A stretch of DNA of 64,000 bases from Holdemanella porci (GTDB lineage Bacteria; Bacillota_I; Bacilli_A; Erysipelotrichales; Erysipelotrichaceae): contig NZ_JAHQVB010000002.1 in assembly GCF_019052655.1 (NCBI RefSeq), positions 15,674-79,673 on the forward strand, in the 5' to 3' direction. Shown here piece by piece: positions 1 through 9,339 of this stretch. The notes under the pieces are model-generated. The model did no database searches and was not told where the DNA came from. It worked only from the letters and a program-made list of their open reading frames with translations. The position numbers and the translations under genes were made by a program. Every line of letters starts with the position of its first letter. Position 1 is the first letter of the stretch.

Positions 1-2747
1 CCTTCGCTAATGTCGTCCCATGCCATACTTCCAATTTCGCTTAAAGCATTTGCTATTTCATCTAGAGATTGAACCGCTATTAATATTGATACTGATCCGA
101 TTATTCCAGAGAAACCTGCTATTTTGCCAAGGGCTCCAACTGCAATTGAAAGTTCGGCTAAAGCATAGCCCATTCCAACTAACCCTTGACTAATTGTTTT
201 CCAAGATAATTTTCCTATACTTGCTAGGGCTTCTGCAATTTCATCTAGGGATTGAACCGCTATTAGTATTGATACTGCTCCAGCTAATGATTTAAATCCA
301 CTAGTTTTTCCTAAAGCTTTCATAACAATAGTTAACTCGGCCAGAGCTCCACCCATGCCAATAAGACCTTTTGCTATTCCTTCCCAAGATAATCCTGAGA
401 ATTTTTGCAAAGCATCTCCTAACATCTTACACGCTTCTGCCAAAGCAATAATTGCAATACTAGTAGAAATAGGAATTGGTGCCATACTAATAGCTTCAAA
501 TCCTTTGGTTAAAATTTTCATTGATATTGCCAATGCTATTAATGACTTGGCTAAATTATATTCGTCAATTTTAGCTAATTTCTGCATAGCACTTGCTAAA
601 ATATCAATTGCTTTAGCTAATGCCATAACTGAGATACCAGCTTTAACTAAGCCTGTTCCTTTAAATGAAGCAATTGCATTAGAAATAAATTTAAAAGACC
701 TATTTAGCATTAAGAACATTGCACCAATAGCAATTACTGATTTAGTAATATCTGCAGCATCCAAGGCAGCAATACTTCTTAAAGAAGCTGCTAAGATTCC
801 AAGTGCAGCTGCAATAGCAACTAATGAAGATACGTTAACACCAACAGTAAACGCTCTTAATGCATTACTAATTTCCCCAAAGAATGCTGAAATTTTTTTA
901 GCTAATCTTGGCGTTTTACCTTCCCCTCCGAATATACTGTCAATAGTATCTGTAATACTATCAAATAGGTCAGTAAAACTCTGTATACTTCTGAATATTC
1001 CTCCACCAATAAGTCCTGCAAAAATATCTCCAATAGAAACATTATTAGCAATCCATCCAAACACTTTAGTAATACTATTCCAAATGCCATTCAATACATT
1101 GGAAATACCTTGACCTGCTTGAGACAACAAGTCACTAAAATTACCGATTTGAGATGCCGCACCTTTTAATACTCCAGCAATATCTGTAACCATCTTGCCT
1201 AAACTTCCAGCAATGTTTGATGTAGTGAATCCATTATTTAAAGATGTAAACATATCTCCTATTGCTGATGTTAGGCTTAGAATAATATCAATCACACTAC
1301 CAAAAGCACCAGAAGTAAATACCTTACTAATAGCACCGCCGACTAATTCAAGTCCTTTCTTAGCCATATCAATTACTGAAAATAAACCTTTAAAAGTTCT
1401 TTTTAATTTATCAGCAGTTTCATCACTAATTTTTAACTTTGATGTAAGTTTTTCGAATCCTTCTGTCAAATTTAATAATTGTTTAGCAGTAACAGGTGGG
1501 AATATATCCCTAAAAGCTTCTTTGATAGGAGTGACAATACTAACTAATCCTTTAAAAATATTGCTAAATGATTCTATCAATTTAGTACGACCACCTAGGT
1601 TTGCCCATTCCTTTACCACTTTGTTTCGTGCTTCTGCACTATCAGTGATCATATCATTTAATACTTTGCTAACTGATGTCCACATTGTTCTAGCTTCTTC
1701 AAAGTCACCAATAATGGTTCTCCAAGTTTCAGTCCATCCAGAACCTAATGCTTCTTTTAAAGTATCAATTAACTGGGAGAATGTTTTAACTTTAGTTGCT
1801 GCTTCGCCTGCAGTTTTAGCCATATCAGCCATTTGTTTTGCTTCTTCTTGGCTATAACCTTGTTCAACAAATTTCTTGACTGCTGCTTCATATTCTTCTT
1901 GAGTATCTGCAGCTGTAGCAAACTGATCTAAAGTTTGAGTTAATACTTCTGCGGTTAGCCATCCTGTTTGTAAAGATTCACGGAATGATCCTTTTGCTGC
2001 AATAGCTGCTTTTGCTCCTGTTTGTAAATGCTCAGAAGTTCTAGTTAATGCATCTTGGAATACTTGACCACCCATTCCTGCATTTACTACAGAGTTCCAG
2101 TCCATTAATCGAATTGTTCCAGAGGCCAATGCTTGTGATAACTGATACATTGCAGTTGATGCCTGTTGTGATGTTGAACCAGAAACTGCTGCTAAGTTTG
2201 CTATACCTTTGATAGCAGATACTGATGCATTTAGTTTTACACCTGCTGCAGTAAATGTACCAATATTACGAGTCATCTCTGTAAAGTTATAAATAGTCTT
2301 ATCAGCGTAGTGATTCAATTCATCTAACGCAGAGTTTACTATTTTGACGTTTGTACCCTCTTTTTGAGTATTGGCCAAAATAGTCTGCACTGCATTCATT
2401 TGCGTTTCGTATTCTTTAAAACCATCTTTAATTGGGTTAATAGTTACAGCAGAAACTAACTTTTTTCCCATGTTCATTACTGAATTTGTAATTCTGTAAA
2501 TAGCTGTCATTGCCACAACTTCCATTGCAGAGAATTTTGCTTGTACAGTCTCCAGTCCAGTAGACATTGGAGAGAAGTCCACATTCTTAACTGCTGAAGA
2601 AACATTTTTTAGTCCATCTGCAGCTCCTTTAAGGTTAAGTTTAGATTTTAATCTATCCAAAGTATTCATTGAAGTAGCAACACCAGACTCAAATTGTTTG
2701 TTGTCAAACTTCATTGATAATACTCTTTCATCAATAACATTACTCAC
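1..2747 (-). CDS. Phage tail tape-measure protein (partial, C-terminus outside window)
   Basis: An open frame of more than 900 codons runs off the left edge. It opens with a tape-measure N-terminal pattern (SMNTLDRLKSKLNL) and continues through long amphipathic stretches. Towards the window edge it has repeated units of about 80 residues around LIAVQSLDEIA and GLVGMGYALAEL, visible as near-repeats at DNA level around 60-130 and 240-310. Tape-measure proteins set tail length and occupy the tail lumen. The start is taken as GTG at 2747, overlapping the end of the upstream gene, because the nearby ATG at 2740 is out of frame. Tail-tip and lysis genes would follow to the left. Confidence 0.93.
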   Translation of the reverse strand, partial: MSNVIDERVLSMKFDNKQFESGVATSMNTLDRLKSKLNLKGAADGLKNVSSAVKNVDFSPMSTGLETVQAKFSAMEVVAMTAIYRITNSVMNMGKKLVSAVTINPIKDGFKEYETQMNAVQTILANTQKEGTNVKIVNSALDELNHYADKTIYNFTEMTRNIGTFTAAGVKLNASVSAIKGIANLAAVSGSTSQQASTAMYQLSQALASGTIRLMDWNSVVNAGMGGQVFQDALTRTSEHLQTGAKAAIAAKGSFRESLQTGWLTAEVLTQTLDQFATAADTQEEYEAAVKKFVEQGYSQEEAKQMADMAKTAGEAATKVKTFSQLIDTLKEALGSGWTETWRTIIGDFEEARTMWTSVSKVLNDMITDSAEARNKVVKEWANLGGRTKLIESFSNIFKGLVSIVTPIKEAFRDIFPPVTAKQLLNLTEGFEKLTSKLKISDETADKLKRTFKGLFSVIDMAKKGLELVGGAISKVFTSGAFGSVIDIILSLTSAIGDMFTSLNNGFTTSNIAGSLGKMVTDIAGVLKGAASQIGNFSDLLSQAGQGISNVLNGIWNSITKVFGWIANNVSIGDIFAGLIGGGIFRSIQSFTDLFDSITDTIDSIFGGEGKTPRLAKKISAFFGEISNALRAFTVGVNVSSLVAIAAALGILAASLRSIAALDAADITKSVIAIGAMFLMLNRSFKFISNAIASFKGTGLVKAGISVMALAKAIDILASAMQKLAKIDEYNLAKSLIALAISMKILTKGFEAISMAPIPISTSIAIIALAEACKMLGDALQKFSGLSWEGIAKGLIGMGGALAELTIVMKALGKTSGFKSLAGAVSILIAVQSLDEIAEALASIGKLSWKTISQGLVGMGYALAELSIAVGALGKIAGFSGIIGSVSILIAVQSLDEIANALSEIGSMAWDDISE

Positions 2748-3120
2748 GACTAGTTACCTCCCTCCAAGCTGCATCCGCTAAATTTTCAAAAACAGGTTGT
2801 ATGGCTGGATTGATGTAGTCTCTTCCTTCAACCCAACCACCAGTACCTGTACCATGTCCAAATTGTAAAATTATAGCTATTGATATACCTTTGTTAATGT
2901 ATGAGTTACAAAAGTTAATCTTAGCCATACCCTTACCATCTTCAATTTCGTAGTACCAAGACCCCGCAGTTCTTCCAGAATCAACTGGAGTAGCTGACAT
3001 AAGGGCCTTTACGCCTTCTTGAGCGTATTTATCTAAAATTTTTGCTCTAGATCCTAATTTTGCTTTTTCTAAGAATTTTGTGATCTTAGAAAAGTCTCCC
3101 TTATGTTCAAATCTAATCAT
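2740..3120 (-). CDS. HK97 gp10-like phage protein (tail completion type)
   Basis: The 126-residue protein has the family pattern of a basic helical N-terminus followed by TPVDSGRTAGSWYYEI and a glycine-rich FGHGTGTGGWVEGRDY segment. Proteins of this family act at the head-tail junction or tail terminus. Here the gene sits between the chaperone-like genes and the tape measure, one step later than usual, so the exact role is uncertain. Its end overlaps the tape-measure start. Confidence 0.65.
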   Translation of the reverse strand: MIRFEHKGDFSKITKFLEKAKLGSRAKILDKYAQEGVKALMSATPVDSGRTAGSWYYEIEDGKGMAKINFCNSYINKGISIAIILQFGHGTGTGGWVEGRDYINPAIQPVFENLADAAWREVTSRE

Positions 3121-3125
3121 AGTTT

Positions 3126-3671
3126 TTATCCTTTACTATTAAGCTTGCTTCTACGTTGTGCATTTAATTCCCTATTACGTCTAGCAAGTTCAGATTTACT
3201 CATTTTCTTAGGAGGTTGACTCTTAATACTACAAACTCGAATAAGAGTTATTAGTTTATTTAAATGCCATTTCTCACATTCAAATGGAATATGTAAAGCA
3301 ACCATATAGTAGTAAATAAGTTCTGCTGTAATTTGTTCACCTTTTATATGATTGCTATTTTCTACTTCTCTAAAGGTTGTAGCAGTCATTGGATAATTAA
3401 TGTAATTACTAATCTCCTTAATGTTCTTGTCACTCAACCTGTAGTAAAGTTTATAATCAACATTTGAACCAATTGTCATACATCTAATGTAGTCAATTAT
3501 TTCTTCTGTCGATTTTTCTGTATCCGTTAAATATGGTTTACACCATTTGCTTTCCCATTTTGAAATAGAGACTAAAGAATGCTCTAACATTAAAGTTTGT
3601 GACTTTCCATATACAAACTCTTGTTTTGCTTCGTCCCACATCTCATCGGCAGGTACAGTTATCTTAAGCAT
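3126..3671 (-). CDS. Probable tail assembly chaperone, second member
   Basis: A 181-residue protein in the slot just upstream of the tape measure, where siphophages encode the second tail assembly chaperone. It has a helical core and a basic C-terminus (KSELARRNRELNAQRR). The start at 3671 is preceded by GGAGG at 8-nt spacing, better than the upstream in-frame ATG at 3686. Unlike the lambda G/GT pair it has its own ribosome site, so no programmed frameshift is needed. The call rests mainly on position. Confidence 0.55.
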   Translation of the reverse strand: MLKITVPADEMWDEAKQEFVYGKSQTLMLEHSLVSISKWESKWCKPYLTDTEKSTEEIIDYIRCMTIGSNVDYKLYYRLSDKNIKEISNYINYPMTATTFREVENSNHIKGEQITAELIYYYMVALHIPFECEKWHLNKLITLIRVCSIKSQPPKKMSKSELARRNRELNAQRRSKLNSKG

Positions 3672-3692
3672 TCTTATCACCTCCATTGATTA

Positions 3693-4109
3693 TTACTGTA
3701 AGTTAGAAGGAACTACCACTTGAGTAGTTTGGGTATTTTCCATTACTGGAAGAATTCCATTAACAAACTCACTGCATTTATTAGCATCAGTAGCTAATTC
3801 CATGTATAGTTCAACAAATGCTTCTGTTTCTTCAAATTTCTTAGATAATGGAATTCCATTGTCATCTACTTTAATGAAACGTTTACCATCTGCTGACTTC
3901 TCGCCATAAGAATTTAAGATGAATACTTTAATAACTCCGATAAGTTCTTTTAAATTCTCAGATTTTGCAATCTTTTCAATAAAATTAGCATAGCCACCTT
4001 CTACACTTGCTTCCATTTCTGTTACTTCAACTTTGTTTAGATTGAAATAGCAGTCTTCTGCTCTTTGCACACCGTTATAATCTGTATAAGTAATAGTTTT
4101 TTTTAACAT
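3693..4109 (-). CDS. Tail assembly chaperone
   Basis: A 138-residue acidic protein directly after the major tail gene. It begins with a short beta segment (KTITYTDYNGVQR) and continues with helices, as in gpG-like chaperones. ATG at 4109 has AAGGAG upstream. A terminator-like hairpin separates it from the major tail gene, which fits a lower expression level for chaperones than for tail tube protein. Confidence 0.65.
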   Translation of the reverse strand: MLKKTITYTDYNGVQRAEDCYFNLNKVEVTEMEASVEGGYANFIEKIAKSENLKELIGVIKVFILNSYGEKSADGKRFIKVDDNGIPLSKKFEETEAFVELYMELATDANKCSEFVNGILPVMENTQTTQVVVPSNLQ

Positions 4110-4133
4110 ATAGTTCACTCCTTTATAAAAAAT

Positions 4134-4166
4134 GAAAAGACCCCGAACATTAAACGAGGTCTTTAT
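4134..4166 (-). terminator. Terminator-like hairpin after major tail gene
   Basis: On the minus strand an AAAGACC...GGTCTTT stem is followed by a T-rich run (TTTTCATTTTTT). It lies between the major tail and chaperone genes and probably acts as a partial terminator that lowers downstream expression. Confidence 0.7.
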
Positions 4167-4178
4167 AGTTAGCTTTTA

Positions 4179-4871
4179 TTAAGCTGCTTTCAAGATTGAA
4201 ATAATTTCTTCAGGCATTGGTAATCTAGATTCTTTAGCTGTACCCTCAGATCCTGAGTCATTAGTTCCGTAAAGAATATCTTCGATTTTTTTTAATTTGT
4301 CAGGTTTAACTTTAGTTGAGTCAATTTCCAAGTGAGATGTAGGTTTGAATCCTTCAACATTTACTGGAGTAGTTGTACATTCCCAACTAAATTCGATAGC
4401 TTCTGGACTATCATTGATTGTTGAATATCCTTTTTCAGATGGAGAAGCTTTTGCACCATAAACTAAGTGTAATTTATAGCCATAATCTTCGCCTTTTGTA
4501 TCGTTACCTAATACAGTTCTGTAAGACAAACCGAAAGCTTTTCTAGCTTGTTGTCCAACAAATACTCCACTGTCAGCAACAACTTCTTTTGTACCATCAC
4601 ATTCAGCAAATTCATCAGGATATGTGTATGCACTAATTGTGCATCCAAATTCTTCATTTGAATATAACTCTAAGTATTTGCTATCATTTGCATATAATGC
4701 AGTTGCTTCTGCTCCAGATGGGCTTTCAGTAACAGAACGTAATCCGTTCCAAGCTACACCTTTTGGATATGCTCCTGTCTCATCTTGAACAAATAACACA
4801 CCCATCTTGGTACCAGTTTCATAGACTCTTTCACCAGTCTGGTCCCACACTAATCTTTTTCCTTGAGTCAT
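4179..4871 (-). CDS. Major tail (tube) protein
   Basis: A 230-residue beta-rich protein in the canonical place between the tail terminator and the chaperones. The segment GLRSVTESPSGAEATALYAND and the later EFSWECTTTPVNV resemble the Listeria A118-type major tail family. Phage tail tubes are built from stacked hexamers of this protein. It starts at ATG 4871 with a GGAGG ribosome site and ends before a hairpin. Confidence 0.82.
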   Translation of the reverse strand: MTQGKRLVWDQTGERVYETGTKMGVLFVQDETGAYPKGVAWNGLRSVTESPSGAEATALYANDSKYLELYSNEEFGCTISAYTYPDEFAECDGTKEVVADSGVFVGQQARKAFGLSYRTVLGNDTKGEDYGYKLHLVYGAKASPSEKGYSTINDSPEAIEFSWECTTTPVNVEGFKPTSHLEIDSTKVKPDKLKKIEDILYGTNDSGSEGTAKESRLPMPEEIISILKAA

Positions 4872-4887
4872 TATGTTTTCCTCCTAT

Positions 4888-5196
4888 TTAATAGTAAATT
4901 TTGAACACTGTATGATGAAGATTATCTGACTCGAACTTTCTAGAGAATCGACAAAGGGGGAAATGCGCGATTCTATCTGAAATTTCACTATCAGGGTCCT
5001 TATCAATAACAGTAACATCGTAGGCATGCCGCATTAGATAAATACTATCGTTGGCATGTCTTGTATCAATGTCACTTAGAGAGTAGACAATAGCCGGATA
5101 CTTCATTTGTATGTTTTTTGGTGGTTGGAAATATACATTTCTACTTCCTAACGCTTCCACTAATTTGTCATGTAATTTTAGTCTATTGCTACTCAT
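4888..5196 (-). CDS. Tail terminator / tail completion protein
   Basis: About 102 residues, with LHDKLVEALGS near the N-terminus and a central YPAIVYSLSDI strand, the layout of small tail terminator proteins that cap the tail tube. The start is set at ATG 5196 because GGAGG lies 7 nt upstream; the longer in-frame form would begin with TTG inside that ribosome site. It overlaps the previous gene by 8 nt. Confidence 0.65.
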   Translation of the reverse strand: MSSNRLKLHDKLVEALGSRNVYFQPPKNIQMKYPAIVYSLSDIDTRHANDSIYLMRHAYDVTVIDKDPDSEISDRIAHFPLCRFSRKFESDNLHHTVFKIYY

Positions 5197-5503
5197 TGTA
5201 TATTCCTCCAAGTGACAAAACTAAACGTGGGAATTGAACAGAAATGTTTTCCACTTTCCATTTAACTCCCATGTAAGTTACGTATTTCATGGCAAAATAA
5301 TGTTCATTCGCAAATGGATCAGACACAATACTAATCTCATCGCTAACATTAACATTGTCATTAATACTGGCTCCATTTGTAGTTCGTATGCGTCTTGAAT
5401 TTACTTCTCCATAATAAAAACGGCGCTCTATCGTATCAGTATATACTCCAGGGACCGTCTCCTTACTGATTGCAAATCCAATCTCTCCATAAAATTTTGC
5501 CAT
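5189..5503 (-). CDS. Head closure / head-tail connector protein
   Basis: A 104-residue beta-rich protein between capsid and tail terminator. The pattern MAKFYGEIGFAIS...ERRFYYGEV and the C-terminal VENISVQFPRLVLSLGG are typical of short head-tail adaptors in Bacillota phages. It probably joins portal/adaptor to the tail. Spacing to the capsid gene is 11 nt. Confidence 0.65.
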   Translation of the reverse strand: MAKFYGEIGFAISKETVPGVYTDTIERRFYYGEVNSRRIRTTNGASINDNVNVSDEISIVSDPFANEHYFAMKYVTYMGVKWKVENISVQFPRLVLSLGGIYNE

Positions 5504-5514
5504 TTTGAATCTCC

Positions 5515-7266
5515 TTACTTAGCAGCTGCTGGAGAACCAACTTTGTAAGCTAAAGTGATAGCTGAGTATGGTTTAACCAATGCTCCTGAGCAACGAGTTT
5601 CAATCAAGTATTTCTGTTGGTTGTAGTCGATATCGAAGTCATCAAACATGTTGACTTCTCCACCTTTATCTGCGCCAACGTTGTAGTCAGCTAAGTTAAC
5701 TACGATACCTGCAACTTCTTTTTGTTCTTTATCTTTAAAGCCTTCCATTACTTCAACTGTAACAATTTCTTTAACACGTAAAGTAGTTGCTAATTCAGCT
5801 TCAGTCTTGTAAAGTTTGTGACCGATTTTGTCTTCCAATAATAAACATTCAGTTACTAAATCTTCAGTGGTGAATAATGTTGGATTACCTGAACCTTTGT
5901 AGTCTTTACGGCTACGGATTACAGAGTCAATGAATGCTTTAGCTTTATCAGCTCCAGTTGCACCAGTAGAAACATTAACATCTGCTTTGATATTGTATAA
6001 ATCTTCATCTAAAGCGATTGGACGAATGTTATCAGTTTTGATGTGGTCATCATCTGAAGTTAAACGTCCGTCACCGATTAAGATTGCACGTGCAATTTCC
6101 TCATCCAACATCATACGCATTTCAGATTTTAACCATGCGATTACATCGAAATCTGTAATGTCGATTACATCATCGCGGTCCATCTTTTGTTTTTTATAGA
6201 TAGTTGTTGGAGTTGTAGTACGTTTCAATAAGCTGAATACTTCTTCTTTCTTCATCTTTCCTTTGATGTAACCTTTAGCACGTGCCTCATCTGCAGTAAT
6301 ATCTGCAAACATTGATTTAATACGTGAGAATGGTGTGTGGTGAACTCCACTCATAACTTTTTGTACCCATCCCATTTCTCGTTGGACGAATTCTGGTTTG
6401 TCAGTGAAGTTCTTAGCATCTGGAAATAAATAGTCGATGTTTTGGATTCCATATTCATTAGCATGTGCTAAGAAACTTTCACGCATACTTCCCTGACGTT
6501 TTGCGTCTTTAATGATTACTTCCATACCAGTGTGAATTAAAGTATCATTTTCTTCGTTCATTTCGTTGTCAAATACATTGTGTTTCATGTCTTCTTCCTC
6601 CTCGTTTGCAGAGCCTCCGCTCTTTTGTGAATCTTCTAATGCTTGGCCAATTAAGGCATAAACAACTGTTTTTTGTTCTTCGTTCAAAGTGTCAAACACT
6701 TCTTTAACAGTCTTGTCATCACTTTGTGTACTGTTTTTGTTTGGTGTACTCATTTTTTCTTTCTCCTTTTCCTCTTTTTCATCACCCTCTGGCTTAGAAT
6801 CACTGTGGTATAGTTCAATATTGTCAGAGTCTTCATGAATGTTAATGATTGCAGCTTCATCTGAATCATCAGAGTGAGCTAGGATTGTATCAATGTACGC
6901 TCCTGGATTTGCACCAGCTAAAACCAAGCTAACTTCACGGATAGCACCATGTAAAACATCGCCTCCGTTTTGCTTTAATTGGTTTGCATAAATTGATAAG
7001 CATTTAACATCATGATTCTTGACAAGTTCCTTTGCTAATTTTCCAGATGGTGAATCATTGAATTTTCCGTATGCGTAAACTCCTGAATCTTCGTTCTTAA
7101 GCATTGCATGCCCTAAGACGTTATCTGGATCATCGTGCAAGTGATTCCATACTAGAGGAACTTCCATGCCATCACAGTCTGCGAAAGCATTCTTACGGAT
7201 AGTTCTACCGTCTGAGCAACGAATGTTATTACGAGTAGCCCATCCACCAAAATCAAATTTTTCCAT
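5515..7266 (-). CDS. Prohead protease fused to major capsid protein
   Basis: The 583-residue product has three parts. Residues 1-130 carry an HK97-type prohead protease with a histidine motif (VWNHLHDDPDNVLGHA), a serine motif (CLSIYAN) and a terminal AIREVSLVLAGANPGA. Residues 150-230 are charged, low complexity and scaffold-like. The rest is an HK97-fold capsid. Two in-frame ATGs inside the gene have good ribosome sites: residue 172 (position 6753, GGAG upstream) and residue 227 (position 6588, GAGGAGG upstream). The second gives a start (MKHNVFDNE) like free-standing capsid proteins. So the gene may yield protease-capsid, scaffold-capsid and capsid forms. Confidence 0.9.
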   Translation of the reverse strand: MEKFDFGGWATRNNIRCSDGRTIRKNAFADCDGMEVPLVWNHLHDDPDNVLGHAMLKNEDSGVYAYGKFNDSPSGKLAKELVKNHDVKCLSIYANQLKQNGGDVLHGAIREVSLVLAGANPGAYIDTILAHSDDSDEAAIINIHEDSDNIELYHSDSKPEGDEKEEKEKEKMSTPNKNSTQSDDKTVKEVFDTLNEEQKTVVYALIGQALEDSQKSGGSANEEEEDMKHNVFDNEMNEENDTLIHTGMEVIIKDAKRQGSMRESFLAHANEYGIQNIDYLFPDAKNFTDKPEFVQREMGWVQKVMSGVHHTPFSRIKSMFADITADEARAKGYIKGKMKKEEVFSLLKRTTTPTTIYKKQKMDRDDVIDITDFDVIAWLKSEMRMMLDEEIARAILIGDGRLTSDDDHIKTDNIRPIALDEDLYNIKADVNVSTGATGADKAKAFIDSVIRSRKDYKGSGNPTLFTTEDLVTECLLLEDKIGHKLYKTEAELATTLRVKEIVTVEVMEGFKDKEQKEVAGIVVNLADYNVGADKGGEVNMFDDFDIDYNQQKYLIETRCSGALVKPYSAITLAYKVGSPAAAK

Positions 7267-7283
7267 TTTGACGTTTCCTCCTT

Positions 7284-7325
7284 ATAAAACAAAAAAAAAA
7301 CAGTTCCAATTCATTTGAATACTGC
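7284..7325 (-). terminator. Hairpin plus T-run upstream of capsid gene
   Basis: On the minus strand a CAGT...ACTG stem enclosing TTCA-AA-TGAA is followed by ten T residues. It lies in the portal-capsid gap and may act as a partial terminator, RNA-processing site or 5' stabiliser for the capsid message. Confidence 0.5.
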
Positions 7326-7362
7326 TAGTAGTTTTTCTATGCTAATTTGTCTATAGAATTAA

Positions 7363-8622
7363 CTAACTTGTTGGTTCTTCTCCTGAAAATTCACTGTTTG
7401 TCTCGTCTGCTCGACCTCCGTTTAATCTCTCTTCTACTTCAGCATTTGACTGACTGATGTTACTGTTAACTAATTCATCTGCCTTTGGATCAGAAGATGG
7501 TTTCATTCCAATAATCTGACGAATTTCGTTAGACGTTAGAATTTCATTTCGAGTAAACTTATCAGCAATCTCAGCAATATCATTAACCGGCACTAGGTTA
7601 AATGGATCTCTGAAGTATTTAATTGACTGCTTTTGAGTTCTTGCAGTTTTCGTTAAAAATTTTCTTTTAAATTCATCTGTTATGGCAGCAACTATTGGTT
7701 CTATGCTTCTGTTATAGTAATTAAGCATTACTTTCTCATCAGCAGTTCCATCCATCACAGCTTGCGTAATTCCTAGTTGACTGTATAACATGTTTGTTAA
7801 GTACTCGATTTGATTCATTAAGTTATTATCTACTGAACGGTTAAGCTGTGTAATTTTCTCAGTTCCATCAGTATATGCAATTCCATACTTAGAACCAGCT
7901 AACTGCATTTCAATGTCTTTACGTCTCTTCTCAGCTTGTTCTCTTCGAGCATCTGATTTAATAACATACGGTAATTGGATAATCATGTCTAGCTTTCCTG
8001 CTCCACTCTGTTCATCAATTACATCTAATAGATTTAACTTACGAATTAATCGTTGTAGTGTTGAGTTTGGTTGATTAATAATCTCGTATAATGGATTCTC
8101 AACAATTGCCACCATACTTTTTGGTAGAGTCACGTCTTCATGTCTACCTGTCTTTTCGTTGTAAAGGTTCACACGCACATGCTCTGGATACCACTCTACA
8201 ATTTTTCCTGTTCTCAACTTTTCAATATCTATTGACCCATTTGTTGTTGGATCTAATTTTGTATCAGTTGGAACAATAGCAACTACGCCTTCATCTAATA
8301 GAGACATGACAATGTCTTTCTTTAGTTGTCTGCCTGTTTGGTCAATGTTAGCTTCTAAAGTAAGACAATTATTAAGACCACTATTGATTTCAGATAAATA
8401 TCTACCATTCTCATCGAGCTTTACATGGCGTATGTCAATCTGAGAACAGTCTATTGCAATCCGTGTAAATACAGATGAAACAATAGATTTCTCGTTCCCA
8501 TTTCGTAGTCTTGTTCTGAATGGTTGATATGAATACCCTCCATAGTCAGGACGATAAGTTGGGTCTCTATTAAAAAAAGCGTTCCAGGCATGTACTAGCC
8601 TAGAACTAATCGAATTTTCCAT
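7363..8622 (-). CDS. Portal protein
   Basis: A 419-residue HK97-type portal placed between large terminase and protease/capsid. Visible features are an N-terminal adaptor region (RNGNEKSIVSSVFTRIAID), a central PLYEIINQPNSTLQRLIRKL segment and a C-terminal NSEFSGEEPTS tail. Twelve copies would form the DNA channel at one capsid vertex. Start ATG 8622 follows GGAGTCGTCAAA; this leader overlaps the -35 box of the divergent EcsC gene. Confidence 0.9.
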   Translation of the reverse strand: MENSISSRLVHAWNAFFNRDPTYRPDYGGYSYQPFRTRLRNGNEKSIVSSVFTRIAIDCSQIDIRHVKLDENGRYLSEINSGLNNCLTLEANIDQTGRQLKKDIVMSLLDEGVVAIVPTDTKLDPTTNGSIDIEKLRTGKIVEWYPEHVRVNLYNEKTGRHEDVTLPKSMVAIVENPLYEIINQPNSTLQRLIRKLNLLDVIDEQSGAGKLDMIIQLPYVIKSDARREQAEKRRKDIEMQLAGSKYGIAYTDGTEKITQLNRSVDNNLMNQIEYLTNMLYSQLGITQAVMDGTADEKVMLNYYNRSIEPIVAAITDEFKRKFLTKTARTQKQSIKYFRDPFNLVPVNDIAEIADKFTRNEILTSNEIRQIIGMKPSSDPKADELVNSNISQSNAEVEERLNGGRADETNSEFSGEEPTS

Positions 8623-8623
8623 T

Positions 8624-8651
8624 TTGACGACTCCTTCTTTCGTGTTAGAAT
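8624..8651 (+). promoter_or_regulatory. Promoter of EcsC-family cargo gene
   Basis: TTGACG (8624-8629) and TAGAAT (8646-8651) are separated by 16 bp, a good vegetative promoter. It points against the late operon and lies over the portal leader. It would allow expression in the lysogen independently of late phage transcription. Confidence 0.75.
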
Positions 8652-8676
8652 ATATGCATTAAAGGAGATTCACATA

Positions 8677-9339
8677 ATGCAAATTCCTAAAATAAATGTA
8701 CCTGCGCAAATCAATAAAGTTAAATCAATTTCACAGGATGATTTAATAAAAGCTATAAATACTTGCTATGAGAAAACCATGCAAGGTCTACCTGGAGTAA
8801 AATCTAGTTATGACTTGGCAGATGAGTATCTAGCCAAATACCATGACCCAAAGATAGCAGCAGAAAGGCTTATTAATGCACAAGTTAAAAAGTGCACCAC
8901 TTCTGGATTCGTTACCGGATTAGGTGGCTTATTAACTATGGCAGTAGCAATTCCCGCAGACTTAACTGCTTGTATCTTTGTTCAACTCCAAATGATTTCT
9001 GCCATTGCAGTTCTTGGTGGATATGATCCAAAAGACGATGAAGTCCGTACAGTAGCTTATATCTGCCTAACTGGAGAAAGTGTTTCTGAGGCACTTAATA
9101 AAATGGGAGTTAAGATTGGTCAAAAAGTTGGAACTAAATTAATTGATAAAATACCTGGAAAGTTATTGGTTGCAATTAATCGAAAACTTGGAGGTATGAT
9201 TTTTACCAAATTCGGAACAAAAGGAGTTATCAATCTTTGTGATTTAATTCCAGTTGTTGGAGGAGTAATAGGCGGTGGATTCAATTATGCTACTACCAGA
9301 AAAATTGGAAAAATAGCTACAAAAGAATTCTTGAAATAA
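8677..9339 (+). CDS. EcsC-family protein (prophage cargo gene)
   Basis: A 220-residue protein with the EcsC-family pattern: LADEYLAKYHDP, GFVTGLGGLLTMAVAIPADLTA, GYDPKDDEVRTVAYICLTGES, and a C-terminal glycine-rich LIPVVGGVIGGGFNYATT. The family is membrane-associated and its biochemical role is not settled. The gene is on the strand opposite to all surrounding morphogenesis genes, has its own promoter and an AAAGGAG ribosome site, and its stop abuts the terminase stop. That is the layout of a moron, a gene expressed from the prophage for a host-level benefit. A role in superinfection exclusion or stress is inference only. Confidence 0.85.
   Translation: MQIPKINVPAQINKVKSISQDDLIKAINTCYEKTMQGLPGVKSSYDLADEYLAKYHDPKIAAERLINAQVKKCTTSGFVTGLGGLLTMAVAIPADLTACIFVQLQMISAIAVLGGYDPKDDEVRTVAYICLTGESVSEALNKMGVKIGQKVGTKLIDKIPGKLLVAINRKLGGMIFTKFGTKGVINLCDLIPVVGGVIGGGFNYATTRKIGKIATKEFLK

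Noticed and set aside
355-1857. Plus-strand open frames rich in Ala, Ile and Leu
   Set aside because: They lie antisense to the tape-measure gene; its low-stop repetitive codons create mirror frames. No ribosome sites.
3126-4109. Programmed frameshift between the two tail chaperones
   Set aside because: The second gene has its own GGAGG site and start, and I see no slippery heptamer at the end of the first gene.
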